From contig NC_018748.1 of the NCBI RefSeq assembly GCF_000263195.1, forward strand, positions 1,178,001-1,242,000: a stretch of 64,000 nt of DNA, read 5' to 3'. The number at the start of each line of letters is the position of its first letter. Within the stretch, counting starts at the first letter, position 1. A program made the position numbers and the translations under genes. Origin of the DNA: Emticicia oligotrophica DSM 17448 (lineage in GTDB: Bacteria > Bacteroidota > Bacteroidia > Cytophagales > Spirosomataceae). Below are positions 24,970 through 33,485 of this stretch, piece by piece. The notes beneath the pieces are model-generated. The model was not told where the DNA came from and did not search any database. It saw only the letters and a program-made list of their open reading frames with translations.

Positions 24970-26574
24970 ATGAAACACTTCAACAAATCTAAGGCTTCGA
25001 GTATATTATTATCTCTCATTATTATCACTATTTTTCCTCTAAATATTATAGCCCAACAATATGATATTGTTATCAAAAATGGACGAGTGATTGATGGCTC
25101 GGGGAACCCTTGGTTCTTGGCTGATGTGGGTATTAAGGGTGGAAAAATAACGGCTATCGGTTCGCTAAAAACAAGCGAAGCAGTCAAAACAATTGATGCT
25201 AAAAACCAGATTGTTTGTCCTGGTTTTATTGATGTACATACGCACGTAGAAGATGCGATTCAGAAGCTACCAACCGCCGAAAACTTCATTTACGATGGCG
25301 TAACGAGTATTATTACAGGTAATTGCGGAAGTTCGGAAGTAAATCTTGCCAAATTTTTCGATGAGCTCAATAGCATCAAACTTAGTGTAAATTTAGGCTC
25401 ACTAATTGGTCATAATGCTGTGCGTAGATACATCATGAAAAACGTATTCCGTGACCCTACCCCAAAAGAACAAATCCAGATGGAAGCCCTTGTAGAACAA
25501 GCCATGAAAGATGGGGCCGTAGGCTTGGCCACTGGTTTAATTTACATTCCAGGTACCTATTCTAAAACACCTGAAGTAGTTGGTTTGGCCAAAGTTGCAT
25601 CAGCTTATGGCGGGGTATATGCTTCACATATTCGAGATGAAGCCTCCAAAGTTAAGGATGCAATTAACGAGGCAATCAATATTGGCCGTGAAGCCCATAT
25701 TCCAGTTGAAATTTCTCATTTTAAGATTTCGAGTAAACCTCTTTGGGGCCAAAGTAATATGACTATTGATTTAGTAGAAAAAGCTCGTTTAGAAGGAATT
25801 GATGTAAATGTTGACCAGTATCCGTATACTGCCAGCAGTACTAATATGGGCACGATGATTCCTTCATGGGCATTGGCTGATGGCGATTCGCTGGTGCATG
25901 TTCGACTAACCGACCCTGAAACTCGTAAAAAAATTAAGGAAGAAATGTTGAAAGGCTTAAAGGCCGATAATCGCAAAAACTTTGACTATGCTTTTGTGGC
26001 ACGCTACAAAGCAGATTCAAGCCTCAACGGCAAGAATATTACTGAAATCAATAAGCTTTTGGGCAGAAAACAAAATGCAGCTACCGAAGCCGAACTAATA
26101 ATGGACATGGTTGATAAAGGTGGAGCTCAGATGATTTTTCATAAAATGAGCGAAGAAGATGTAGTAAAAATCTTACAATATCCCTATACTATGATTGCTT
26201 CTGATGCTGGTGTAATTCAGTTTAATAAAAATGTACCTCATCCACGTGGTTATGGCTCAAATGCAAGAGTATTAGGACGTTATGTGCGAGAAAAAAACGT
26301 TTTACGCCTTGAAGATGCTATTCGACGAATGACCTCATTGCCTGCCCAACGTTTCAAGATTGACAATCGTGGACTTATTCGCACTGGTTATGCCGCCGAT
26401 ATTTTGATTTTTGATGAAAATAGAATTACCGATAAAGCTACTTTTGAGCAGCCACATGCCTATTCAGAAGGCATTGAGGTAGTTTTAGTCAATGGAGTGC
26501 CTGTGGTAGAAAACGGCAAACACACTGGTCAGAAATCTGGTCAGATTATTTACGGGCAAGGAAAAACAAAATAA
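24970..26574 (+). CDS. N-acyl-D-amino-acid deacylase-like amidohydrolase, secreted
   Basis: 534 residues from the ATG at 24970; a TTG at 24946 would add eight residues ahead of the signal peptide. After the signal (about 1-28, ending at NIIAQ) comes the amidohydrolase fold: YDIVIKNGRVIDGSG, the metal-binding FIDVHTHVED (H90, H92), TSIITGNCGSS (conserved C), YASHIRDEA (H), EISHFKISSK (H) and ASDAGV (catalytic D). This is the D-aminoacylase subfamily, which removes N-acyl groups from D-amino acids or related dipeptides. Export to the periplasm suggests use of peptide or peptidoglycan fragments (inference). Single-gene unit with a strong terminator. Confidence 0.88.
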   Translation: MKHFNKSKASSILLSLIIITIFPLNIIAQQYDIVIKNGRVIDGSGNPWFLADVGIKGGKITAIGSLKTSEAVKTIDAKNQIVCPGFIDVHTHVEDAIQKLPTAENFIYDGVTSIITGNCGSSEVNLAKFFDELNSIKLSVNLGSLIGHNAVRRYIMKNVFRDPTPKEQIQMEALVEQAMKDGAVGLATGLIYIPGTYSKTPEVVGLAKVASAYGGVYASHIRDEASKVKDAINEAINIGREAHIPVEISHFKISSKPLWGQSNMTIDLVEKARLEGIDVNVDQYPYTASSTNMGTMIPSWALADGDSLVHVRLTDPETRKKIKEEMLKGLKADNRKNFDYAFVARYKADSSLNGKNITEINKLLGRKQNAATEAELIMDMVDKGGAQMIFHKMSEEDVVKILQYPYTMIASDAGVIQFNKNVPHPRGYGSNARVLGRYVREKNVLRLEDAIRRMTSLPAQRFKIDNRGLIRTGYAADILIFDENRITDKATFEQPHAYSEGIEVVLVNGVPVVENGKHTGQKSGQIIYGQGKTK

Positions 26575-26583
26575 ATCAATATT

Positions 26584-26612
26584 GAGGAAGCATTTTCTTG
26601 CTTCCTCTTTTT
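26584..26612 (+). terminator. Intrinsic terminator after the amidohydrolase
   Basis: GAGGAAGCA and TGCTTCCTC form a perfect 9-bp stem with a 6-base loop, followed by five T residues. The T-run overlaps the end of the convergent yqgE gene. Confidence 0.85.
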
Positions 26613-27171
26613 AGTTCAAGCGTGGGTCTGTTGGGTAGTTTGATAACACTTTATACTGTCCACCCATACGTTTAAGTACTTCTCGCCAAAAATTATTGCT
26701 AGGAGTTTCAAAAATCAAACCAGCATCAATATCAGAAACTATCCAAGAATCTTGCATTAACTCTCCTTCCAATTGGCCAGCTCCCCAACCTGAATATCCT
26801 ACGAAAAGCCTAATATCATTTTCTGATATTTTGCTGATATTTATTAAAGTTTTTACTTGTTCGAAATCACCTGACCAATAAATCCCATTACCAAGCTCAA
26901 CCGAACCTTCAATTTCATCACCTAAACGATGAATAAAATGCAAAGTATTTTGCTCTACTGGCCCCCCCAAATAGAGAGGTAATTCGGCATAAATATTTTC
27001 TATTACATCATCAAGTTTCAGATTAGTAAGTTGATTAAGCACTAAACCAAAAGCTCCCAAATTATTATATTCGCAAAGCAAAACCACACTTCTCTCGAAA
27101 TTCTTATCTCCTAAAAACGGTTCTGCAATCAAAACCTTACCCTTCGTAGGTCTTATCCTTTCTTCTTTCAT
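26611..27171 (-). CDS. YqgE/AlgH family protein
   Basis: 186 residues, the full family length. Conserved blocks are KGKVLIAEPFLGDKNFERSVVLLCEY at the N-terminus (shown in part: LIAEPFLGD), GAFGLVLNQLT, LYLGGPVEQNTLHFIH, FVGYSGWGAGQLEGEL and SWIVSD near the C-terminus. The family is widespread and its structure is known, but its biochemical function is not; in some bacteria it was linked to alginate regulation. It is a single gene convergent with the amidohydrolase. Confidence 0.92.
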   Translation of the reverse strand: MKEERIRPTKGKVLIAEPFLGDKNFERSVVLLCEYNNLGAFGLVLNQLTNLKLDDVIENIYAELPLYLGGPVEQNTLHFIHRLGDEIEGSVELGNGIYWSGDFEQVKTLINISKISENDIRLFVGYSGWGAGQLEGELMQDSWIVSDIDAGLIFETPSNNFWREVLKRMGGQYKVLSNYPTDPRLN

Positions 27172-27488
27172 AATTTTCTATCGTATATACTTCTCTAATG
27201 TATCTAAATTCTACTTTATTTTACTAAGAAAAAAATATTTTAAAATTTTTAAGTTTATAGAAATCCATATTCTGCTCAATCTCGTATATACGACTAATAT
27301 TGTGTGAACCATTTATATTTATTTAACAAGGGTTTCAATCAATTTACTATATATCCATATAAATCTTATTAAGCGTTTCTAGTATTTTAACCCACTACTT
27401 TTATCTGTATTTTGATTAAGCTACGTGGCTTGTCAAAAATTAATTAAAGTTACTTTTAACAATAGAGAAAGTTAGGTAACCCAAAAGG
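27172..27488. other. AT-rich intergenic region without an ORF
   Basis: No reading frame longer than about ten codons and no RNA gene recognised. The region lies ahead of yqgE (-) and ends in a + strand-type terminator although no + strand gene precedes it. It could encode a small RNA on the + strand; nothing else supports this. Confidence 0.25.
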
Positions 27489-27518
27489 AAAAGGCTCTTC
27501 TACTGAAGAGCCTTTTTT
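27489..27518 (+). terminator. Terminator-like hairpin with no matching + strand gene
   Basis: Arms AAAAGGCTCTTC and GAAGAGCCTTTT with a 4-base loop, followed by further T residues on the + strand. A broken T-run also exists on the - strand, so it could be a second terminator for the type IX gene. Confidence 0.6.
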
Positions 27519-27534
27519 GATGTACACATAAATA

Positions 27535-27566
27535 AAGAAGGGCATTCCGTTTGAAATGCCCTTCTT
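27535..27566 (-). terminator. Terminator of the type IX cargo gene
   Basis: Arms AAGAAGGGCATT and AATGCCCTTCTT are perfect 12-bp complements with an 8-base loop, starting 21 bases after the stop codon. Confidence 0.8.
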
Positions 27567-27587
27567 ATCAAATATATTTTTAAAAGA

Positions 27588-28646
27588 TTATCTTTTCAAG
27601 ATCATTTTTTGTACTAATGGTTTTCCATCAACCCTTAATACGCGAATGGTAAGTTCAGTTGCAGGAAGATTATTTGGTAATTGATATGCCGTACGCAAAT
27701 CTTTCACTAAACCTTCTTTGTGCATAACCGTAGAACCATCTTGGTTTGTTACATCAACCGTAACTTGCTCATTTTCATTCATACCACCCAATTTCAAGAA
27801 ATACTCGCCTTCGGTTGGATTTGGATAAACTCCAATTTCTGCTTTAATATTACGACTTTTCGCTAAAGTAAATAATGTGCCATTTTTCAGATCTGTTGAA
27901 GCCGAAAGTTTTGAATCTTCCAAAACATCCCAAGTACCTCTTTTCAAATATGCTACTTCTTCTAAACCAGCTTGGCTATTTACCGAAACCTGTGCCGAGC
28001 CTTTAACTGATTCAGATTTTAAACTCCAATATTCATTTTCATTGATAGCTGCTACATTTTCAGAAACCTGACCAGAGATATTCAACGGACTTTTATACAG
28101 ATAAGTAGCGGTGAGTATTTGGCTATCTGAATTACGAGCTACACTAAATGCACGTAGGTTTGTTCCATCTCCTAATGGGAATTCAAAACTTTCGCTTCCT
28201 TCCTTCTTGATTACGCCACTGACATGTGAGAAATCAGACGCCCCAGTATGTTTAGCATTTGTAGAAAATACCAATGGATTTGCTGATGAAGAGGTAATTA
28301 CGCCACGACGAAAAGCTATAGACTCATTTACACGTAGTGGTGTTTCAAGTTTTATATCATTATCTAACATCAATTGGCTAAATGCTAGCTCATTCTTACT
28401 TCTAAGAAGTTGTGCCCCGTTTCCATCAAAAATGGCCACACCCGCTGATTGTAATGAATTAAGATTTTCTAAGTTTTTCTGAAAATGAACTTTTCCATTA
28501 TTAGTAATCTTACCCTCATTAATTACATCAGTATTAAAGCTAACAACTGCTCCCTCGCCTACGTAGAAGTCTGTACCATTCACAAACTGTGCATTTACAT
28601 GGCCAGCTAATAAGCATACACCAAGTGAGTAGATAAATCTTTTCAT
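27588..28646 (-). CDS. Type IX secretion C-terminal domain protein
   Basis: 352 residues. A signal peptide (MKRFIYSLGVCLLAGHVNAQ) is followed by a beta-rich body with runs such as VNEGKITNNGKVHF-like segments (INEGKITNNGKVHF), and a C-terminal type A sorting domain beginning IGVYPNPTEGEYFLKL and ending VQKMILKR. By family, it is exported by Sec, crosses the outer membrane through the type IX system and stays on the surface or is released. No catalytic domain was recognised; the body may be structural or adhesive. Single-gene unit with its own promoter and terminator. Confidence 0.8.
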   Translation of the reverse strand: MKRFIYSLGVCLLAGHVNAQFVNGTDFYVGEGAVVSFNTDVINEGKITNNGKVHFQKNLENLNSLQSAGVAIFDGNGAQLLRSKNELAFSQLMLDNDIKLETPLRVNESIAFRRGVITSSSANPLVFSTNAKHTGASDFSHVSGVIKKEGSESFEFPLGDGTNLRAFSVARNSDSQILTATYLYKSPLNISGQVSENVAAINENEYWSLKSESVKGSAQVSVNSQAGLEEVAYLKRGTWDVLEDSKLSASTDLKNGTLFTLAKSRNIKAEIGVYPNPTEGEYFLKLGGMNENEQVTVDVTNQDGSTVMHKEGLVKDLRTAYQLPNNLPATELTIRVLRVDGKPLVQKMILKR

Positions 28647-28675
28647 ATATTAATGCTTTTCTTGTTTTCTTAATA

Positions 28676-28683
28676 TAAAGGTA
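28676..28683 (-). promoter_or_regulatory. -7-like element for the type IX cargo gene
   Basis: TACCTTTA on the - strand differs from TAnnTTTG at the last base and lies 29 bases ahead of the ATG. Confidence 0.35.
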
Positions 28684-28986
28684 GAGACTTGGTTTAAGAA
28701 GAAAAAACTTTCATATTAAATTTTATTTAATGGTAAGGAAAATTTTTGTTTTCTTCACTATACCGCTAATATACTTGAGCAATTATCATTCCACAAGAAA
28801 TTAATTGGTAAAAATTTCTATTGAAAGGTATCATTTACCATAAAAACCTCTAATAATTTCATAAAGTTAAAATTTGGCACGAAGATTTTAACAAAAAATA
28901 AGCGAAAATCTATTTCATAAACTCTTTTTGAAAGTATCCTAAGTAGATAGGATATAAAATTAGCCGAGAAATATTAGATATATGAC
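28684..28986. other. AT-rich intergenic region, nothing recognised
   Basis: About 300 bases between the type IX cargo gene and the MFS gene, both on the - strand. No reading frame, RNA gene or strong hairpin was recognised. Confidence 0.4.
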
Positions 28987-30165
28987 TCAATATAATTTCA
29001 CCCGACTCACCAAAAATGCCCATACTAAACCTAAAATAGCCACAACAGAAAGAGCGAAGGGTAAATTAATGCTTTTGGAAATAAAACCAATAAAAACGGG
29101 CCCAGCTAAAAAACCTGCCATACTAAATGTATTCATGGTAGCCAAACCAGCCCCTTTAGCCATACCCGGTACACGTGCCGCACTTCCATAAAGAATTGGA
29201 GCTCCACAAGAAACGCCTGCTCCTACCAAAGCAAAGCCAACAATAGCGGTGAAAGTATAAGGAAAGGTAACAGCCAAAGCAATTCCGAGTGTTGAGATAA
29301 CTCCTCCTCCACGAAGCACGGCATTCGCCCCAAAACGAGGAATCAGGGCATCACCAAGAAAACGCCCTAAAGCCATAAACATTGAATATCCAGCCAAACC
29401 CCAACCAATAAAATAATCATCGGTCTGAACTACTTCACGCATATACACCGCCGTCCAATCGGCCATTGTTCCTTCTGTTACATTTGTGCATAAGCTTATG
29501 AGTATCATTAATAACAAAGCTCCTTTCGGAAGTATAAATTTTGCTCCAGGAGCAGACCCTCCACCGTTTTCGTTTTCTTGTATTTTTTCTTCGTGAATCC
29601 CCAAAATAGTTGGTCGAAGAAATAATACCATTGCCGTAATTACCAAAGCGATTGCTGCCATTTGATAAGCAGGCACTATTTTCATTCCTTGTAGGACACT
29701 TGCAGCTATAGAACCAAACATCAAGCCTGCACTAAACATTCCGTGACAAGTGGACATGATATTAATTTTGTACTGATGCTCAAGACTTGTTACACAAGTA
29801 TTCATCGCAACATTCGTTACCGAAAGACACATACCAACAATCGCAAGACCAAGAGAAGTGAGTGGCAGCCAATCAGCCCCTACCGGAACAATATAAGTTG
29901 TAGCTAATAAAATTAAACCCAAAATAGTTGTATTAAGCATTCCGAATCGATTAATAAAAAAGGTCGAAAACGGATTCATCAAAGTTGCTCCAATCGGGAA
30001 ACTCAGTAATAATAAACCTAATTGAGCATCATTCAGATCAAATTTTTGCTTAACAAAGGGAATAAGCGTTGCCCAATTACCGAATAAAAAGCCAACCGAA
30101 ATAAAAACCATTCCGATAGCTAAACTCTGACGATGTGTAAAAAAAGTGCGTAAATGTATAAGCAT
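28987..30165 (-). CDS. Major facilitator superfamily transporter
   Basis: 392 residues from the ATG at 30165; a TTG two codons upstream is possible. Twelve helices are predicted, with a central hydrophilic loop IHEEKIQENENGGGSAPG. The segment GFLFGNWATLIPFVKQKFDLNDAQLGLLLL is the start of the FucP/YbjJ-like branch of the superfamily (shown in part: FDLNDAQLGLLLL), and NVAMNTCVTSLE plus MSTCHGMFSAGLMFGS fit this. The substrate is unknown, perhaps a sugar. Two palindromes lie between it and the HAD phosphatase upstream on the same strand. Confidence 0.82.
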   Translation of the reverse strand: MLIHLRTFFTHRQSLAIGMVFISVGFLFGNWATLIPFVKQKFDLNDAQLGLLLLSFPIGATLMNPFSTFFINRFGMLNTTILGLILLATTYIVPVGADWLPLTSLGLAIVGMCLSVTNVAMNTCVTSLEHQYKINIMSTCHGMFSAGLMFGSIAASVLQGMKIVPAYQMAAIALVITAMVLFLRPTILGIHEEKIQENENGGGSAPGAKFILPKGALLLMILISLCTNVTEGTMADWTAVYMREVVQTDDYFIGWGLAGYSMFMALGRFLGDALIPRFGANAVLRGGGVISTLGIALAVTFPYTFTAIVGFALVGAGVSCGAPILYGSAARVPGMAKGAGLATMNTFSMAGFLAGPVFIGFISKSINLPFALSVVAILGLVWAFLVSRVKLY

Positions 30166-30181
30166 TATCAATAAAATGTAG

Positions 30182-30218
30182 GACAGGTTTGCAACCTGTC
30201 AATGGTGCCCATTGGGCA
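30182..30218. repeat. Two small palindromes upstream of the MFS gene
   Basis: GACAGGTT-TGC-AACCTGTC at 30182-30200 and TGCCC-ATT-GGGCA at 30206-30218. A degenerate copy of the first (GATAGGTTATAAACCTGTC) lies at 30247-30265 and overlaps the end of the phosphatase gene. These look like REP-like elements. Confidence 0.5.
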
Positions 30219-30252
30219 GTTTCACTGGGTTCGTTAATCATGTTTGGATAGG

Positions 30253-30924
30253 TTATAAACCTGTCTTACTCACAATATCTTTGATTTTCTGATAAGTAAG
30301 TCCTTCATAATTAACAATATAATCATCACAAATAGGCAATTCTTCTTTCTTATACGTAGAAAGCACACCTACAACCTTAGCTCCAGCCGATTTTCCAGCC
30401 GTAACACCCGAAAATGAATCTTCAAAAACCACACATTTAGCGGGGTCAATACCTAAATTTTGGGCTGATTTCAAATACACTTCGGGGTTTGGTTTATGAG
30501 CAGTTACATCTTCACTTGAAAGCAATGATTCCATTTTTTCACGAAGGGGAAGTTTACTCAAAATCAATTCCATATTCAAATAAGGAGCCGAAGTAGCAAT
30601 ACCCGTTTTAACACCATTGGCCTTTAGGTCTTCAATGAATGTTAATAAACCTGAAATTGGCTTTACTTCTTCATCGTAGATTTCACGAAATAATGCTTCT
30701 TTCTCAAACTCCATACGGGCAAATTCTTCTCCAACAATTTCTCTTTTAAAGAAATGTTTTAAAATATAGCTATTGCTTTTTCCATACATATGGGCAATGA
30801 ATTCTTCTTCACTTGAAGCGATTCCATGCTTATCAAGGTAAGCTTTCCAAGCTAATGAATGATAGGGATTAGTATCACAAATGACCCCATCCATGTCGAA
30901 AATTACGGCGAACGGTGTTTCCAA
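30253..30924 (-). CDS. HAD-family phosphatase (beta-phosphoglucomutase-like)
   Basis: 223 residues if started at the TTG at 30924, just before the first conserved strand. A longer frame from TTG at 30975 adds 17 residues, but a TATTTTTG promoter element lies inside that extension (30949-30942), so the shorter start is preferred. Motif I is VIFDMDGVICDTN (nucleophile and acid D residues), motif II is ATSAP, the lysine is in AHKPNPEVYLKSA and motif IV is VVFEDSFSGVTAGKSAG. It acts on phosphorylated sugars or similar small metabolites in the cytoplasm. The last codons KTGL and the stop are formed by a palindrome. Confidence 0.82.
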   Translation of the reverse strand: METPFAVIFDMDGVICDTNPYHSLAWKAYLDKHGIASSEEEFIAHMYGKSNSYILKHFFKREIVGEEFARMEFEKEALFREIYDEEVKPISGLLTFIEDLKANGVKTGIATSAPYLNMELILSKLPLREKMESLLSSEDVTAHKPNPEVYLKSAQNLGIDPAKCVVFEDSFSGVTAGKSAGAKVVGVLSTYKKEELPICDDYIVNYEGLTYQKIKDIVSKTGL

Positions 30925-30941
30925 TGGTTTAAGATTTTTTG

Positions 30942-30949
30942 CAAAAATA
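30942..30949 (-). promoter_or_regulatory. -7 element of the HAD phosphatase promoter
   Basis: On the - strand TATTTTTG followed by C matches TAnnTTTG. A TTG at 30975-30973 lies 23 bases upstream, a little far for -33. Its position supports a start downstream at 30924. Confidence 0.4.
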
Positions 30950-31026
30950 CAGTTTTTAGTGGCTTTTTTTTTCAATTTGATTTGCTAAAAATAGTACTGG
31001 ATTGACAATTGTTGTGTTAAAGTCCT

Positions 31027-31034
31027 TATTTTTG
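31027..31034 (+). promoter_or_regulatory. -7 element of the sialate esterase-like gene
   Basis: TATTTTTG followed by CTT matches TAnnTTTG exactly, 44 bases before the ATG. A TTGACA lies upstream at 31002-31007 with a 19-base gap. Confidence 0.5.
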
Positions 31035-31077
31035 CTTCTTAAAGCCGTCATTTTCAATCTATTAAACATTCAATTCG

Positions 31078-33426
31078 ATGTCCCCAAAGTCTTCATTTTT
31101 GTTTAATAAAGCCTTTTTTTTAACACTACTACTTTTATGCAAAACATTTATTTCTTACGCTCAAATCAGTATTAGCTTCCCAGTAAATAGAATCGTCTTC
31201 CAAAGAAATAACGATAATACTGGTTTTGTCAATATCGTAGGTTCCTATACAGAAGCCATTGACAAAGTAGAAGCAAAACTTACGCCTATCGCCAAAGACC
31301 AAGGTACTGAAACCGACTGGATACTTATCCAAGACCAACCAAAAGCTGGTTATTTTACTGGAAAAATAGAAGGAAAAGGTGGTTGGTATAAGCTTGATGT
31401 AAGAGCAACCAAAAATGGGAATATTATAAAAACCATTTCGGTAGAAAAAGTTGGTATTGGAGAAGTCTTTATCGCTTTAGGTCAATCTAACGCACAAGGA
31501 ATTCCTAATTATGGGGCTAAAGGATCCACCGACGATAGGGTAAACACCATTAATTTTCAGAATAGCCAAGTTTTAGACCCACTACCTGAAAATCTTAATT
31601 TTGTACAATTGGGCGAAGGTGTGAATATTGCCCCTCAAGGCGATGGCCCGTGGTGTTATGGAGAACTGGGTGATAGGCTGGCCAAACGTTTAAATGTACC
31701 AATTGCATTTTTCAATGAAGGTCTTTTGCTAGTTTCTGTCATTAATTGGCGAGAAAGTGCGGAAGGTCAACCAACTTTCAATTTTGTTTTGGATGTCGGT
31801 GGGCGTTTTCAACTTCCAGGTGGCCTCCCCTACGTAAACCTTAAAAATACACTACAATATTATGGTGCATTGATGGGGGTTCGTTCGTTGCTTTGGATTC
31901 AAGGTGAAACCGACAATCTCCCCAATCGACTTTCAGCCGATACTTATGCCTCTAATCTTCAAAAAGTGATTGATATTTCAAGACGAGATTTTGATGATAA
32001 ACTTACATGGATGGTTTCTCGTACCTCTATTACTTATCAAGCCCCCTCAAACCCAGAAATTATCGAAGGTCAAAATCGGATTATCAAAAAAACTGGCAAT
32101 AATGTTTTTGCTGGTCCTTTCACCGATAACCTACAAAACCCAAGGCCAGATAATGTGCATTTTCAGAATATTCCGGGAAATATGGGAATATCACTTTTAG
32201 CAGAAAATTGGGACAAAGCCATGGATGATAATTTTTTCAAAAATTCAACGCCTGTCATTGCCAAAGCAATTCTTGAACCCGAAATTTCATGTGATTCCAG
32301 CAATCGTGTTAATTTAAAATTACCCGAAGGTATGCAAAGCTACGAATGGTCAAATAAGGCAAAAACTAAGCAAATTACTGTTGATAAAGGTATTTTTACA
32401 GCTATCGTAAAAGACAAGAATGGCAATAAACGATTAGTGCCAACGATTAATACCAATTGGGTTTATTTTGCACAAAAACCGAGTATAACTGCTGATAAAA
32501 ACTTCGAATTTTGTACCGATGGAATTACCAAAATCGAACTCACAGCCAACCTTTTAGATGCGAAATCTTTTATTTGGAGTTCGGGAGAAACTACTCAAAA
32601 AATATCTTTAAGCACTTCTGGTGAATTTTCAGTAAGAGGAAAAACAGCACTAGGGTGTATTTCTGAAACTTCTGATAAAATTGTTATTAAAGCAAATCTA
32701 ACCCCTGCACAACCTAAAATAGTAGTTTCTCCAGCTAATAATGTTTGTGAGGGTCAAAACATTACAATTACTACTGATAGTAAAGAAAAACTCATTTGGA
32801 GTAGTTCTGCCACTTCTAATTCGCTCACTTACAGCAATATAGGCAACTATGAAATTGCTGTTAGAGCCATTTCTTCGGCAGGATGTGTTTCAGCATCTTC
32901 TAATCTGGAAAAATTAAGCATCAACCCCACACCCAAACAGCCAACCCTTTCTCAAATTGGCCTTTATACTTTAAAGACCTTGAGCACAGATTTGACACCA
33001 AACGACCAATTCGAATGGCTAAAAGATAATACTGCTTTTTCAAAAACAAGTTTACAAAATATCAAAGTCACGCAAACAGGAAATTATCAAGTTTCAGTAA
33101 ATAGAACTTACCAAACACCCAATAATCAAGCCATTAGCTGTCTATCTAAGCCTTCCAATTTAGTCAGTTATAAAAGCGGTACGCATATATTCTCGTTATA
33201 TCCAAACCCCGCGAAAGATATAATGTATATAGACACTCAAGAATTACTGCAAAACGTTGAAGTAAGGTTTTATACCATATTGGGAGAAGAAGTTTTTAGA
33301 TACCATGCCGATAACACCAACGAACCAATAGAAATGAATATTCGTAACTTAGAAAAGGGCTTTTACGTTGTCAAAATCATTAGCTATGATTTCGAAGATT
33401 CAGCCAATATAATAATCCAAAAATAA
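31078..33426 (+). CDS. Secreted sialate O-acetylesterase-like protein with type IX sorting domain
   Basis: 782 residues. After a signal peptide (about 1-28) and a short beta domain comes an SGNH/SASA esterase domain with block I ALGQSNAQG (nucleophile S137), SLLWIQGETDN and the late block PDNVHFQN with the catalytic D and H. From about residue 390 on there are three repeated Ig-like segments with pairs of cysteines and words such as SFIWSSGETTQKISL and KLIWSSSATSN. The C-terminal sorting domain starts FSLYPNPAKDIMYID. By family it deacetylates sugars on the cell surface. It is a single-gene unit divergent from the HAD phosphatase. Confidence 0.82.
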   Translation: MSPKSSFLFNKAFFLTLLLLCKTFISYAQISISFPVNRIVFQRNNDNTGFVNIVGSYTEAIDKVEAKLTPIAKDQGTETDWILIQDQPKAGYFTGKIEGKGGWYKLDVRATKNGNIIKTISVEKVGIGEVFIALGQSNAQGIPNYGAKGSTDDRVNTINFQNSQVLDPLPENLNFVQLGEGVNIAPQGDGPWCYGELGDRLAKRLNVPIAFFNEGLLLVSVINWRESAEGQPTFNFVLDVGGRFQLPGGLPYVNLKNTLQYYGALMGVRSLLWIQGETDNLPNRLSADTYASNLQKVIDISRRDFDDKLTWMVSRTSITYQAPSNPEIIEGQNRIIKKTGNNVFAGPFTDNLQNPRPDNVHFQNIPGNMGISLLAENWDKAMDDNFFKNSTPVIAKAILEPEISCDSSNRVNLKLPEGMQSYEWSNKAKTKQITVDKGIFTAIVKDKNGNKRLVPTINTNWVYFAQKPSITADKNFEFCTDGITKIELTANLLDAKSFIWSSGETTQKISLSTSGEFSVRGKTALGCISETSDKIVIKANLTPAQPKIVVSPANNVCEGQNITITTDSKEKLIWSSSATSNSLTYSNIGNYEIAVRAISSAGCVSASSNLEKLSINPTPKQPTLSQIGLYTLKTLSTDLTPNDQFEWLKDNTAFSKTSLQNIKVTQTGNYQVSVNRTYQTPNNQAISCLSKPSNLVSYKSGTHIFSLYPNPAKDIMYIDTQELLQNVEVRFYTILGEEVFRYHADNTNEPIEMNIRNLEKGFYVVKIISYDFEDSANIIIQK

Positions 33427-33438
33427 CGAAACTATATC

Positions 33439-33477
33439 AGCTCAAAATTGGTTGAAGAAGTTTGAGCTATTCTTTTT
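33439..33477 (+). terminator. Hairpin terminator after the esterase gene
   Basis: AGCTCAAA and TTTGAGCT form an 8-bp stem with a 14-base loop, followed by ATTCTTTTT. It lies 13 bases after the stop and just before uvrA. Confidence 0.55.
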
Positions 33478-33485
33478 AAAACTGG

